44,596 bases of DNA from Candidatus Harrisonbacteria bacterium RIFCSPHIGHO2_02_FULL_40_20 (GTDB lineage: Bacteria; Patescibacteriota; Minisyncoccia; UBA6257; WO2-44-18): assembly GCA_001818675.1 (NCBI GenBank), contig MHJF01000011.1, positions 1 through 44,596 of the forward strand, in the 5' to 3' direction. How positions within the stretch are numbered: the stretch's first letter is position 1; every line of letters starts with the position of its first letter. The notes beneath the pieces are model-generated. The model ran no database searches. It was not told the DNA's origin and worked only from the letters and a program-made list of their open reading frames with translations. Shown here in pieces: positions 1 through 8,320 of the stretch. A program made the translations under genes and the position numbers.

Positions 1-72
1 TCGGAGTTTTATTAGTTTTGTTGTCTTTATGGCAGCTTGTCGGCAAAGAAGATAATTTGTCATAATGAGATT

Positions 73-312
73 ATGAAAAGCGTTAAAATTTATTCTACCC
101 CCACTTGCGTTTATTGTAAGATGGCAAAAGATTTTTTTCAGACCCACAATATTACTTATCAAGAATTTAATGTGGCAGAAAACGATCAAGCGAGAGATGA
201 AATGGTAGAGAAATCTCATCAGTTGGGTGTGCCGGTGATTGACATTGATGGAGAAATTTTAGTGGGGTTTAACCGTTCAGAATTGGAGCGGGTTTTAGGT
301 TTAACTAAGTAA
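73..312 (+). CDS. Glutaredoxin-like thiol-disulfide protein
   Basis: This 79-residue thioredoxin-fold protein carries the redox motif CVYC near residue 10 and the cis-proline segment GVPVIDI, as in NrdH/YruB-type glutaredoxins. It should shuttle electrons to cytoplasmic disulfides, and the thioredoxin-reductase-like gene directly downstream is a plausible partner (inference). The ORF track starts at a TTG at 37. I prefer the ATG at 73 because the family starts just before the first strand (MKSVKIYSTP). A -10-like CATAAT (61-66) lies 6 nt upstream, so the mRNA would be almost leaderless. The length is normal for the family. Confidence 0.88.
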   Translation: MKSVKIYSTPTCVYCKMAKDFFQTHNITYQEFNVAENDQARDEMVEKSHQLGVPVIDIDGEILVGFNRSELERVLGLTK

Positions 313-323
313 ATTTTAGATTT

Positions 324-388
324 ATGTACGATTTGATTATTATTGGCGGCCCGCCCAATTTTTGGGCGAGGCTCGCCCTACTTAATTT
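324..388 (+). pseudogene. Remnant 5' end of a second thioredoxin-reductase-like gene plus hairpin element
   Basis: An ATG at 324 opens MYDLIIIGG, almost the same N-terminus as the intact gene at 389 (MIYDLIIVGG). It then runs into a GC-rich hairpin (TTGGGCGAG, CTCGCCC) and a stop. The two copies differ mainly at third codon positions, so this is not a fresh tandem duplication. It looks like what is left of a resident homologue after replacement or deletion. Confidence 0.55.
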
Positions 389-1315
389 ATGATTTATGAT
401 TTAATTATCGTGGGTGGCGGTCCGGCTGCCGTGGCGGCGGGTGTTTATGCCGCAAGAAAAAAGTTAAAAATTTTAGTGATTGCTGGCAAAGATGGTTTTG
501 GCGGGCAATCTTTAGTTTCCGCGGATGTTCAGAATTGGATTGGCACTAAATCAGTTTCTGGCTTTGATTTGGGAAAAATGTTGGAGGAACATCTTCGATC
601 TCAAGATGAGGCGGAGGTTTTAGAAGATTTTGTAATGAAGGTTGAGAAAATGTCCGCGGGCTTTAGGGTACATACAGAGAATGCTAAAGCTTTGGAAACC
701 AAAACAGTTTTGGTGGCCAGTGGAAGCCGGAGGAAAAAATTGGGCGTTTCCGGGGAAAAAGAATTAGATGGCAGGGGAGTAGCCTATTGTTCTACTTGTG
801 ACGCGCCTTTGTTTAAAAATAAAATCGTTGCCGTTGTTGGCGGTGGCAATGCTGGCTTGGAGGCAGTTGTAGATCTTTTATCTTATGCCACTAAGATATA
901 TTTACTGGCGTCTGGAGATAAATTGAAGGGAGATCCTATCACGCAGGAGAAAATTGTTAAGTCTGGTAAAGTAGAAATCATTTTACAAGCAAAGACTTCG
1001 GAGATTTTAGGTGATAAATTTGTGTCCGGTCTTAAATATGATGATGGAATTTCAAAGATAGCAAAGGAATTGAAATTGGATGGAGTATTTGTAGAAATTG
1101 GTTCTGTTTCTAACACTGACTTTGTCAAAGATTTAGTACAAGTTAATAAATATGGCGAGATTATTGTTGATCATAAGACTCAGCGGACTTCTTTAGGGGG
1201 CATTTGGGCTGCCGGCGACGTCACCGATGTTGCCTATAAGCAAAACAATATTTCCGCTGGCGATGCTATAAAGGCGGTTCTGAATATTTACGATTATTTG
1301 AATAAGAATCTGTAA
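389..1315 (+). CDS. trxB: Thioredoxin reductase-like FAD/NAD(P) disulfide oxidoreductase
   Basis: This 308-residue flavoprotein has the TrxB domain order. An N-terminal FAD Rossmann motif (GGGPAAVAAG, about residues 9-18) is followed by the redox pair CSTC near residue 135, an NAD(P)-binding motif GGGNAGLEAV, and a C-terminal FAD motif GGIWAAGDVTD. It would pass NAD(P)H electrons to thioredoxin or glutaredoxin partners in the cytoplasm, and a glutaredoxin-like gene lies just upstream. The redox motif is followed by DAPLF rather than the usual DG, so substrate specificity may differ. The start is the ATG directly after a repeat and a truncated copy of the same 5' end. Confidence 0.85.
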   Translation: MIYDLIIVGGGPAAVAAGVYAARKKLKILVIAGKDGFGGQSLVSADVQNWIGTKSVSGFDLGKMLEEHLRSQDEAEVLEDFVMKVEKMSAGFRVHTENAKALETKTVLVASGSRRKKLGVSGEKELDGRGVAYCSTCDAPLFKNKIVAVVGGGNAGLEAVVDLLSYATKIYLLASGDKLKGDPITQEKIVKSGKVEIILQAKTSEILGDKFVSGLKYDDGISKIAKELKLDGVFVEIGSVSNTDFVKDLVQVNKYGEIIVDHKTQRTSLGGIWAAGDVTDVAYKQNNISAGDAIKAVLNIYDYLNKNL

Positions 1316-1390
1316 GATTTTAGGCGCGGAATTGGATAGGCGTAGTTTTGACGAATAGAATTAATTTTCTTAAAATTGAATACATCTTTT

Positions 1391-2854
1391 ATGTACGGCC
1401 TAAATAATTGGTTCATAGTTTTGATTGGTGTGGTTATCGCGGTTTTTGGGGCATATGTTGTTCCCACGGATTTTTTGGGTTTGTCTAATTTAGAAGGTGG
1501 CGTTTTGGGTGAAGGAGAATTAGCGGCAGTGATTGATATTGCGAATCCCGATATTTTAGAAGAAGAAGTCGATTTATCTTCTGTTATATCTGATGAAATT
1601 GTTAAAGAAGAAATTGAAAGCGTTGTAGAAATTAAAGAAGAGCTGGCAGAGTCACCAGTTTTACTGGAAACAATTTTAGGGCCGGTTAAGGTAGAAACAG
1701 TTGTTCCGTCTGTAACAGAACTAATTATATCTTTTTGTCTTTTTAATGTTGCTGGCACGCCCAGCCATAAAGATTTAATTATTAATGAGATTGCTTGGAT
1801 GGGCTCTGTAAATAGCGCGAATGACGAATGGATTGAGTTGAAAAATATTTCCGGTCAAGAATTGGATTTATCCGGCTGGCAATTGGTGGATTTGGGCGAG
1901 CAAATTAAAATTCAGCTGGATGGCAAACTTCCGGCTGGCGGATTGTATCTATTAGAGAGAACTGATGATAATTCTTTGCCTTTGGCAGTGGCGGATAAAA
2001 TTTATACTGGCGCTTTAGGTAATGTTGGTGAGGGTTTACGTTTATTTGCTCCGCAATGTGTTTTAGTTGATGAGGTGATGGCGGCGCCGGATTGGCCCGG
2101 AGGCGATTCTTTATACAAAAGAACAGCTGAGAGGACTGCCGCGTTATTATGGCAATTTTCTAGTGAGACTGGCGGGACTCCAAAATTAGAGAATAGCGCT
2201 GGGTTTGTTTTACCTGTTGTAGAAGAGAATAACAGCTCATATCCAACCCCCCCAGATAATCAGGAGCAACCGTTACCTGAGAATAATCAAAATAATCCCG
2301 CGCCCGCAACTAGCAATGTTACCCATATTTTAATCAGCGAAGTTTTATTTGATGTCGAGGGTTCAGATACCGGGAAAGAATTTATTGAGATTTATAATCC
2401 TACGAATCAGGCCGCGGATATTTCTAGCTGGTCTATCCAACATCTTTCCGGCAGCGGCAGTTTAACTAAGAAAAATTTTGAAGCTGGTGATAATATCGCG
2501 CCTAAAAGTTTCTTTTTGATTTGGCTGGGCAGTAATTCGCAAGCAGATATGACGTGGTCTAGCGGCAGTTTAAATAACACCAGCGCCACCATTTATTTGG
2601 TTGATAATCAGGATTTAGTTTCAACCACTACTACGCTAGTTGTGGTTGATACGGTGAATTATGATATTGCCGCTCTTTCCGGGTTTGTTGCCGGTCAGAG
2701 CTTAGAGCGAGAAACTTATTCGGGCAGCTGTGTTTCCGCGCAAGGCAGCAGTGAATATCTTGGTAATGGCTGTGATACCGATAGCGCGTCGGATTTTGAA
2801 TTGCGGGCTATTCCTAATCCACAGAACGCACAAAGTTTGCCAGAGCCGCGTTAA
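1391..2854 (+). CDS. Cell-surface protein with two lamin-tail-like (LTD) domains
   Basis: The protein has about 487 residues. A hydrophobic N-terminal segment (WFIVLIGVVIAVFGAYVV) probably serves as signal or anchor and is followed by an acidic spacer. Two lamin-tail-domain-like units follow: HKDLIINEIAW with EWIELKN and LSGWQLV (near residue 140), and HILISEVLF with KEFIEIYNP and ISSWSIQ (near residue 320). A Pro/Asn-rich linker separates them. Such LTD proteins are common, uncharacterised exported proteins in CPR genomes. The ORF track begins at TTG 1376; the ATG at 1391 puts the hydrophobic stretch closer to the N-terminus. Binding targets are unknown. Confidence 0.7.
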   Translation: MYGLNNWFIVLIGVVIAVFGAYVVPTDFLGLSNLEGGVLGEGELAAVIDIANPDILEEEVDLSSVISDEIVKEEIESVVEIKEELAESPVLLETILGPVKVETVVPSVTELIISFCLFNVAGTPSHKDLIINEIAWMGSVNSANDEWIELKNISGQELDLSGWQLVDLGEQIKIQLDGKLPAGGLYLLERTDDNSLPLAVADKIYTGALGNVGEGLRLFAPQCVLVDEVMAAPDWPGGDSLYKRTAERTAALLWQFSSETGGTPKLENSAGFVLPVVEENNSSYPTPPDNQEQPLPENNQNNPAPATSNVTHILISEVLFDVEGSDTGKEFIEIYNPTNQAADISSWSIQHLSGSGSLTKKNFEAGDNIAPKSFFLIWLGSNSQADMTWSSGSLNNTSATIYLVDNQDLVSTTTTLVVVDTVNYDIAALSGFVAGQSLERETYSGSCVSAQGSSEYLGNGCDTDSASDFELRAIPNPQNAQSLPEPR

Positions 2855-2876
2855 TCTTTGATTTGTGATTTGGTGG

Positions 2877-2887
2877 TATAATATAAT
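2877..2887 (+). promoter_or_regulatory. -10 boxes for the large surface protein
   Basis: Two overlapping TATAAT hexamers (2877-2882 and 2882-2887) lie 8-13 nt before the ATG at 2896. Transcription would start at or within a few bases of the start codon. No Shine-Dalgarno is present. Confidence 0.6.
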
Positions 2888-2895
2888 TATAAAAA

Positions 2896-5800
2896 ATGCG
2901 TAATAAAGCGTTTCTGAAGATTGTTATTTTAACAGCTTTGTTAACAGCTCCATTTTTTGTTTTCATCCTAAGTCCGCTTGAGGGATTCGCTCAAACGGAA
3001 CAGCTGACCGTTGAAGCTCTGCAAAAACAAATTCAGCAGCTTTTAAACCAAATTCAGGATTTACAAAAACAAGTTGTTAATCTGGAGTTGGAATTGGGTG
3101 TTCAGGAAACCGCGCCCGCCGCTGATACGGCCGCACCCGCTGTTTCTCCATCTTCTTTGCCTATTTTTTTGCGTTCCCTATCTCTTGGTTCAAGGGGAGA
3201 TGACGTGAGAGAATTACAAAAATATTTGGCGCAGGATAAAGCAATTTATCCCGATGGTTTAATTACTGGCTATTTTGGCCCGTTAACCCAGCAAGCGATT
3301 CAAAAATTTCAAAAAAAATATGAAATTGTCAGCTCCGGAACTCCGGAAACTACCGGTTACGGTATTATTGGGCCAAAAACTATTGCTAAGTTTAAAGAAT
3401 TTGTCGAACAAGGATCAGCTGCCACTCCGGCAATACCAGCCACTCCCGCGGTGCCAGGAGTAATTCCGGCTATACCGGCTACTTCAGCAGTACCACCTAG
3501 TTTATCCACTACGACACTCCCAGTAACTATTGTTCCGCCGGTTACTCCGCCGGTTGCGATATCATCTACCACCACCCCTCCAACTGTTACGCCGCCCATA
3601 GTTGAATCTCCAATTTCGCCTACCACGGTTTCTAATCAAGCTGTTCCCGCCTGGGTTCGTTTATTCGGTTCATCTAACTCTTATGGCATAACGATTGATG
3701 GTTTAAATAATATTTATATTGTCGGGGACGCTTCTAGTATGTTGGATGGGCAGATTAATTCGGGTGGCGATGATGCTTTTATTGCTAAATATGACGGCGA
3801 TGGCAATAAGGCTTGGACTCGACTGGCGGGCAGCGTTTATGGCGATTACTTCAAGTCGGCGGCCGTGGATAATTCTAATAACATTTATGCTGTTGGTTTG
3901 ACTTATAAATCTGTTGATGGACAAACTCATTTTGGAAATACCGATGCCTTAATCATTAAATACGATGCCAGCGGCAGTAAACTTTGGACTCGGCAGTTTG
4001 GCGCTTCGCTTAATGACCAACTTTATGGCGCGTCCATTGATGGATCCGGCAATATTTACGCCGCTGGGCTTACGGACACCGCCCTTGATAATCAAACCAA
4101 TGCGGGATTAATGGATGCGTTGTTAGTTAAATATAACAACAGCGGCAGTAAGCTTTGGACCCGACTTTTAGGAGGCTACAGTTATGATAGAGCCGTTGGT
4201 AGTATTGGCGTTGATAGTTCCGGCAATGTTTATATAGCCGGCTGGACGCGTGAAGCTTTAAGCGGCCAAATTGCCAGCGGGTCGGATGATGCTTTTATCG
4301 CTAAATATGACAGTAGTGGTCAGCCGTTGTGGATTAAGCAATGGGGATCAAGTGGCAACGATAATGCGTTTGCTTTAGCTATCAAAGGAAGCAATATTTA
4401 TGTTGTTGGACAGACTAATGGTTCTATAGATTTTCAATCAAGACAAGGCGAGTATGACGCATTTATTTCTCAATATGATTTGAGTGGTAACAGGATTTGG
4501 AGTCGGCAGTTTGGTAGTTCTAATTTTGATAGCGCTAAAGCAGTGGCGATTGATAGTAATGGCAATGCTTATGTCGCGGGAGAAATTGGAGGGGTTTTAG
4601 ATGACCAAACCAATGCCGGAGGGACTGACGCATTTGTAGTTAAATATGACAGTGCTGGGAATAGGATTTGGACTAAATTATACGGTGTAGCCGGATCTGA
4701 CACAGCTAATGGAGTAGCGGTGGATGGCGCCAGCAATGTTTATATCACTGGGAAAACAGTTGGCGGGAATGTTTTTCTAGCAAAATATCCGCAGGTGGAA
4801 ACCGTTGCGGTTGCACCCACGACTACAGTTACGACTACTACAACTCAAACTGCGCCGACAACCACCACGACAACGACTGTCACTACCGGTACCGACACAA
4901 CTCCGCCAATTGTTTCTTTATCCGGATTAAGCGCCACGGTGTCTTATTCCGGCATTAACCCTTTTAATATTACTAGTTCAGACAATGTGGGAGTAATAGG
5001 GATTCAGGTGAAGAAGAACGGCAGTAATTTTGGATCGGAAATTGTAGCCACCAGCACGGCGTCTTTGCCGAGCATCTATGAAATTTCTTGGGATACCACC
5101 AACGAATCTAACGGCTCATATGTTTTTTCAGCAGTTGTGCGAGACGCAGCGGGTAATGTAACCACCGTTTATGCTAATACCGTGACTTTGAATAAAACCT
5201 CTAGCACAACCACATCTTCTACCGCTACCACTGCCACGGATATAATGCCGCCGGTAATTTCTTCAGTAAGTACAATGGATCCGGCCGCTAACAGCGCCAC
5301 CATTATTTGGTTGACTAATGAAGCGGCGGATTCGCAAGTGGAGTATGGTTTGACAACTTCTTATGGAAATTCAACAACAATAAATACTACTTTAAAAACC
5401 GGACAATCTATAGGTTTAACAGGTTTAACATCGGGTAGCACTTACCATTACCGTGTTAAATCTAAAGACGCGTTTGGAAATTTAGCGACGAGTGGCGATT
5501 ATACCTTTATTACTTTATCAGATAGTACTATTCCGTTGCCGCCATCTGGACTGACATTAACATTAGGAAGCAATAGGACAGTTAGTTTGAGCTGGACAAT
5601 ACGCACCTATACGACCTATCAAAAGATTTTGCGGCGCGTTGCCGGCACAACAGCGTATACTCAATTAGTCGAACTTAATGCTTATGAGTATACTTACAGC
5701 GATACTTCTTTACCCTTTTCATCAACAGAAACCACTTATGAATATGCGGTACAAGAATGTTCCTCTGCCGGTTGTTCGTCAAATGCCACCCAGACTATAG

Positions 5801-6537
5801 TTGTGCCAGCTAATACAGTTTCCACTACTGACATCACTCCTCCGGTAATTTCTAATATTCAGGTAACAAATATAACTGCATCAAGCGCAACTGTCACCTG
5901 GACTACTAATGAAGCTTCAAACAGTATCATCAAGTATGAAACAAACTACGCACTTTTATTTCCACAAAGAACAGACGTAGCGGATTTAGTTATTAATCAC
6001 AGTGTGAATCTTAGCGGTTTGACTGCTGGAACAGCTTATTATTACTATGTTCTTTCTATAGATGCTAGCAACAATCATGTCTATAGCGATAATAGAACAT
6101 TTACAACTCTTGCTGCCGCCAGCACTTCCACTGCTACATGCTCCAATTTAACATTTGGACTATCTTCAACATTTAGTGGACCAATAGATAATAAAACCAC
6201 CTACATACTTGGCGAGAACGGCTATGTGACCTATAGTTGCCCTTCAACGGTTTATGTGTGCATGAGAATAATCAATCCCTCTGGGGTAGTAACAAATATT
6301 GGCTGTCACACCGCAACATCCGGTATAGATGGTTTTGGCACTTATTCGGTAGGAAATCATACCGCTCGCGCATGTTATGGCGCTACGGGCACTACGGATT
6401 GCCCGACAATTGCCGCATCTCTACCGTTTACGGTCATTGCTGCATCTGCTAGTAGCGCTGAACAAAGTAGTTTAGCCTTACTGTTGAATATTTTATTTCA
6501 AAAATTGAAGGCGCTTCAGGAATTATTGGGACAATAA
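2896..6537 (+). CDS. Large multidomain surface protein: PG-binding, seven-repeat propeller, Ig/FN3
   Basis: This is a 1213-residue exported protein. In order it has a signal peptide (residues 1-32), a Gln/Leu-rich coiled coil (35-70), a PG_binding_1 domain (about 92-160, LGSRGDDVRELQKYL and YFGPLTQQAIQKFQ) and a Pro/Ala/Thr linker. Seven SBBP-like repeats of about 57 residues follow (252-634; core SGNIYAAG then DALLVKYNNSGSKLWTR). After a Thr-rich linker come an Ig-like unit (DTTPPIVSLSG) and two or three fibronectin III-like units (ATIIWLTNEAADSQVEYG; ATVTWTTNEASNSIIKYE). The C-terminal domain is Cys-containing. The PG-binding unit should hold it on the wall, with the propeller and FN3 units displayed outward, so an adhesin is plausible. 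Overlapping TATAAT boxes lie 8-13 nt before the ATG. Confidence 0.8.
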   Translation: MRNKAFLKIVILTALLTAPFFVFILSPLEGFAQTEQLTVEALQKQIQQLLNQIQDLQKQVVNLELELGVQETAPAADTAAPAVSPSSLPIFLRSLSLGSRGDDVRELQKYLAQDKAIYPDGLITGYFGPLTQQAIQKFQKKYEIVSSGTPETTGYGIIGPKTIAKFKEFVEQGSAATPAIPATPAVPGVIPAIPATSAVPPSLSTTTLPVTIVPPVTPPVAISSTTTPPTVTPPIVESPISPTTVSNQAVPAWVRLFGSSNSYGITIDGLNNIYIVGDASSMLDGQINSGGDDAFIAKYDGDGNKAWTRLAGSVYGDYFKSAAVDNSNNIYAVGLTYKSVDGQTHFGNTDALIIKYDASGSKLWTRQFGASLNDQLYGASIDGSGNIYAAGLTDTALDNQTNAGLMDALLVKYNNSGSKLWTRLLGGYSYDRAVGSIGVDSSGNVYIAGWTREALSGQIASGSDDAFIAKYDSSGQPLWIKQWGSSGNDNAFALAIKGSNIYVVGQTNGSIDFQSRQGEYDAFISQYDLSGNRIWSRQFGSSNFDSAKAVAIDSNGNAYVAGEIGGVLDDQTNAGGTDAFVVKYDSAGNRIWTKLYGVAGSDTANGVAVDGASNVYITGKTVGGNVFLAKYPQVETVAVAPTTTVTTTTTQTAPTTTTTTTVTTGTDTTPPIVSLSGLSATVSYSGINPFNITSSDNVGVIGIQVKKNGSNFGSEIVATSTASLPSIYEISWDTTNESNGSYVFSAVVRDAAGNVTTVYANTVTLNKTSSTTTSSTATTATDIMPPVISSVSTMDPAANSATIIWLTNEAADSQVEYGLTTSYGNSTTINTTLKTGQSIGLTGLTSGSTYHYRVKSKDAFGNLATSGDYTFITLSDSTIPLPPSGLTLTLGSNRTVSLSWTIRTYTTYQKILRRVAGTTAYTQLVELNAYEYTYSDTSLPFSSTETTYEYAVQECSSAGCSSNATQTIVVPANTVSTTDITPPVISNIQVTNITASSATVTWTTNEASNSIIKYETNYALLFPQRTDVADLVINHSVNLSGLTAGTAYYYYVLSIDASNNHVYSDNRTFTTLAAASTSTATCSNLTFGLSSTFSGPIDNKTTYILGENGYVTYSCPSTVYVCMRIINPSGVVTNIGCHTATSGIDGFGTYSVGNHTARACYGATGTTDCPTIAASLPFTVIAASASSAEQSSLALLLNILFQKLKALQELLGQ

Positions 6538-6558
6538 CTTTTAAGCCTCGTGTGGGAT

Positions 6559-7050
6559 TTACTGACACACCCATTTACAGCTTGTGGATGGCGGCGGAGT
6601 TTTTGACTCTTGAATAGAGTAGGGCGGTTCCTCCGGATTTTTTTCTTCCGGAGCCAGAATTTCCGCGGTTTTTTTGATTATTGCGGTGGTTACTTTATTG
6701 ATCGGGCTTTGTTCTTCATTGGCGTCTTTTATTTTTTCCACGATTTTTTCTATGTTTTCAATTTGTTGGATAATTTCTTTAGTTGAAGGAAGCTGATCAA
6801 GGTTTTTTTCGGAAACTGATTTTTTAAGCTCGGCAATATTGTTTTCTAGCTTAGAGATCAGCGTTTCTCTTCGTTCTGCGGGCGTGTGGATTATCGGGTC
6901 TATGGCTTTCTCAATTTTATTTTCAATCGTGTCCGGAACTATAAAAGATAAAAGCGCTAAAGCTTTTTCTTTGATTCCGACAGGCAGGAAATTAATAACA
7001 ATAATAACTCCGACAGCGACGACGAAGAGTTTAATAAGAATGCTCAACAT
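6559..7050 (-). CDS. Membrane-anchored helical protein, unknown function
   Basis: I do not recognise this 163-residue protein. It has one N-terminal membrane segment (LIKLFVVAVGVIIVINFLP), a conserved-looking stretch (VPDTIENKIEKAIDP), a charged helical middle (ETLISKLENNIAELKKSV) likely to form a coiled coil, and a Pro-rich tail ending SCKWVCQ. Its first 90 residues resemble the protein encoded immediately upstream (7053-7331), sharing the N-terminal helix, LP-G turn and LEN-like helix, so the two are tandem paralogues. The two genes are two bases apart and probably cotranscribed. Confidence 0.6.
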   Translation of the reverse strand: MLSILIKLFVVAVGVIIVINFLPVGIKEKALALLSFIVPDTIENKIEKAIDPIIHTPAERRETLISKLENNIAELKKSVSEKNLDQLPSTKEIIQQIENIEKIVEKIKDANEEQSPINKVTTAIIKKTAEILAPEEKNPEEPPYSIQESKTPPPSTSCKWVCQ

Positions 7051-7052
7051 TA

Positions 7053-7331
7053 CTATTTTTGAATTGAGGTTTTAAGTTCGGAAAGTATTCTTTGGGATTC
7101 CGAAATAATGTTTTTTACGGTTGGATCAGAGCTTACTTTATCTTGAAGGTTTTTGAGGTTAGACTCTAGTTGGTTAACTAATTCGGTTTTGGAATCCGAT
7201 GGTTTGGCTACGATGTTTTCTACGGTATCTAAAATTGTTCTGGTTAAGCCATTGGGCAGGAAGTATAAAATAACCAAGACAATGATGGCGAAAATCGCTA
7301 TATTAATAAGTAATCGAATGAGTTTGAACAT
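7053..7331 (-). CDS. Small membrane-anchored helical protein, paralogue of neighbour
   Basis: This 92-residue protein of unknown function has an N-terminal membrane helix (LLINIAIFAIIVLVILYFLP) and a hydrophilic helical tail (ELVNQLESNLKNLQDKV). It aligns with the first part of the 6559-7050 product. On the minus strand a TATAAT lies 6 nt before the ATG, so this is the promoter-proximal, leaderless gene of a two-gene operon. Confidence 0.6.
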   Translation of the reverse strand: MFKLIRLLINIAIFAIIVLVILYFLPNGLTRTILDTVENIVAKPSDSKTELVNQLESNLKNLQDKVSSDPTVKNIISESQRILSELKTSIQK

Positions 7332-7366
7332 GCTTTCATTATATCATATTCATTTTCTTGGAATTA

Positions 7367-7393
7367 AAAACCCAGCTTCAAAGGCCGGGTTTT
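7367..7393. terminator. Bidirectional hairpin terminator
   Basis: AAAACCC and GGGTTTT arms with an inner GC pair form a short A/T-flanked stem. It lies just downstream of the minus-strand gene 7412-7627. Confidence 0.6.
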
Positions 7394-7411
7394 ATAATTA
7401 ACTATTAGTTT

Positions 7412-7627
7412 CTATTGTTTTATTGGAGAAAGATTTAATTGGACAAGCAAAAATTCGATGTCTTCAATAGCGTGAAGGTATAGTGCGGAGACGGCTTCAT
7501 TTTCTTCGGGATGAAAATCGAAATAATTGTTTTCATGTTCGCGATAGTTCCGGATCCGTTTTTGGATCGCCGCGATTCTAGCGCGCGTTTTTTTCGGCGA
7601 CTTCTGAATAAAGTCGGCTCGCAACAT
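7412..7627 (-). CDS. Small soluble protein of unknown function, SD-led
   Basis: A 71-residue basic, helical protein starting MLRADFIQKS, with no domain I recognise. The ORF track uses a GTG two codons upstream. I choose the ATG at 7627 because AGGAGG sits 5 nt before it. It has a full promoter: TTGACA (7686-7691) and TACAAT (7663-7668) on the minus strand with a 17-nt spacer, giving a leader of about 30 nt. It thus belongs to the SD-led group of unknown genes, unlike most core genes here. A hairpin terminator follows at 7367-7393. Confidence 0.6.
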   Translation of the reverse strand: MLRADFIQKSPKKTRARIAAIQKRIRNYREHENNYFDFHPEENEAVSALYLHAIEDIEFLLVQLNLSPIKQ

Positions 7628-7662
7628 AAACACCTCCTGAATTTGTTTAAGTACCGGTATCT

Positions 7663-7691
7663 ATTGTATATTTTATCTTAAGCTTTGTCAA
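7663..7691 (-). promoter_or_regulatory. Consensus sigma70-type promoter
   Basis: On the minus strand TTGACA is followed after 17 nt by TACAAT. It drives the SD-led gene at 7412-7627 and lies back to back with the spoU start at 7695. Confidence 0.7.
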
Positions 7692-7694
7692 ATT

Positions 7695-8255
7695 ATGATT
7701 ATTATTCTTCATAATATTAGGAGCTTATATAATGTGGGTTCAATTTTTCGGACTGCCGATGCGGCGGGCCCTGTTAGAAATAGCCCACTCCAAAGGCCCT
7801 CCTGGCGCGCTAGCGCGGGCGTAATTTCTAACGGGGCGGGCATAGAGAAATTATATTTATGCGGAATTACTCCAACTCCGATAGATAGGTTTGGGAAATT
7901 GCGACCGCAACTTGGAAAAGTTTCTTTAGGCGCGGAAAAAAGTGTTGCCTGGGAATATTGCAAGTCCATAGCGGCCTTAATTAAAAAATTAAAAAATCCG
8001 TCAGTAGGCGGAGGTTATAAAATTCTGGCAGTTGAGCAGTCTAAAAAATCTATTCCTTATTATAAAGTGGCCCTTCGACAAGTTCAGGGCAAAAATAAGC
8101 TGGCGCTTATTTTTGGCAATGAAGTTCGCGGTTTGCCGCCGTCAGTTTTGAAATTAGCAGACAAGATTTTGGAAATTCCAATGAGGGGCAAAAAGGAATC
8201 ATTGAATGTGGGTGTAGCATTTGGGATAGTGGCATTTCGTTTGCTTTATCCATAA
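7695..8255 (+). CDS. SpoU/TrmH-family RNA 2'-O-methyltransferase with in-frame repeat insertions
   Basis: A 186-residue SPOUT methylase using SAM to methylate a ribose 2'-OH in tRNA or rRNA (the substrate cannot be told from sequence). Motif 1 is NVGSIFRTADAAG near residue 13. Motifs 2 and 3 are LIFGNEVRGL and the knot IPMRGKKESLNVGVAFGI near the C-terminus. After DAAG the protein has about 23 extra residues (PVRNSPLQRPSW...) encoded exactly by a 68-bp palindromic element (7769-7836). Past it the family sequence resumes (GIEKLYLCGITPTPIDRFG). A second insertion, ALRQVQGK, comes from a REP-like palindrome at 8070-8090. The reading frame stays open through both. Confidence 0.85.
   Translation: MIIILHNIRSLYNVGSIFRTADAAGPVRNSPLQRPSWRASAGVISNGAGIEKLYLCGITPTPIDRFGKLRPQLGKVSLGAEKSVAWEYCKSIAALIKKLKNPSVGGGYKILAVEQSKKSIPYYKVALRQVQGKNKLALIFGNEVRGLPPSVLKLADKILEIPMRGKKESLNVGVAFGIVAFRLLYP
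7769..7836. repeat. Palindromic element inserted in frame in spoU (family CCCGTTAGA)
   Basis: The 13-bp terminal inverted repeats CCCTGTTAGAAAT and ATTTCTAACGGGG differ at one position. Inside lies the palindrome CGCGCTAGCGCG. The TIR core CCCGTTAGA matches the elements at 15743-15860 and 38226-38340. Confidence 0.75.
8070..8090. repeat. REP-like palindrome in spoU
   Basis: CCCTTCGACAAGTTCAGGGC is a 20-nt imperfect inverted repeat. Nearly the same sequence is in rpiB at 10688-10708. It is translated as LRQVQGK. Confidence 0.75.
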
Positions 8256-8308
8256 ATTCTTTTCAGAAAACAATTTATTTTCCTCAATTTAAAAGTAAAG
8301 ATTTGGTG

Positions 8309-8314
8309 TATAAT
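8309..8314 (+). promoter_or_regulatory. -10 box of a leaderless gene (DUF192 protein)
   Basis: TATAAT lies 6 nt before the ATG at 8321. Transcription would begin at the A of the start codon. This is the clearest example of the pattern seen at many genes here. Confidence 0.65.
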
Positions 8315-8320
8315 TAAATA

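Noticed and set aside
1294-1758. Minus-strand ORF of 154 residues
   Set aside because: Ser/Thr-rich low-complexity shadow of the LTD protein gene, with no start signals.
3357-3626. Minus-strand Gly/Val-rich ORF of 89 residues
   Set aside because: It is the shadow of the Pro/Thr linker of the large surface protein.
7620-7640. CACCTCCT as a displaced anti-SD or 16S fragment
   Set aside because: It is simply the complement of the SD of the minus-strand gene 7412-7627.
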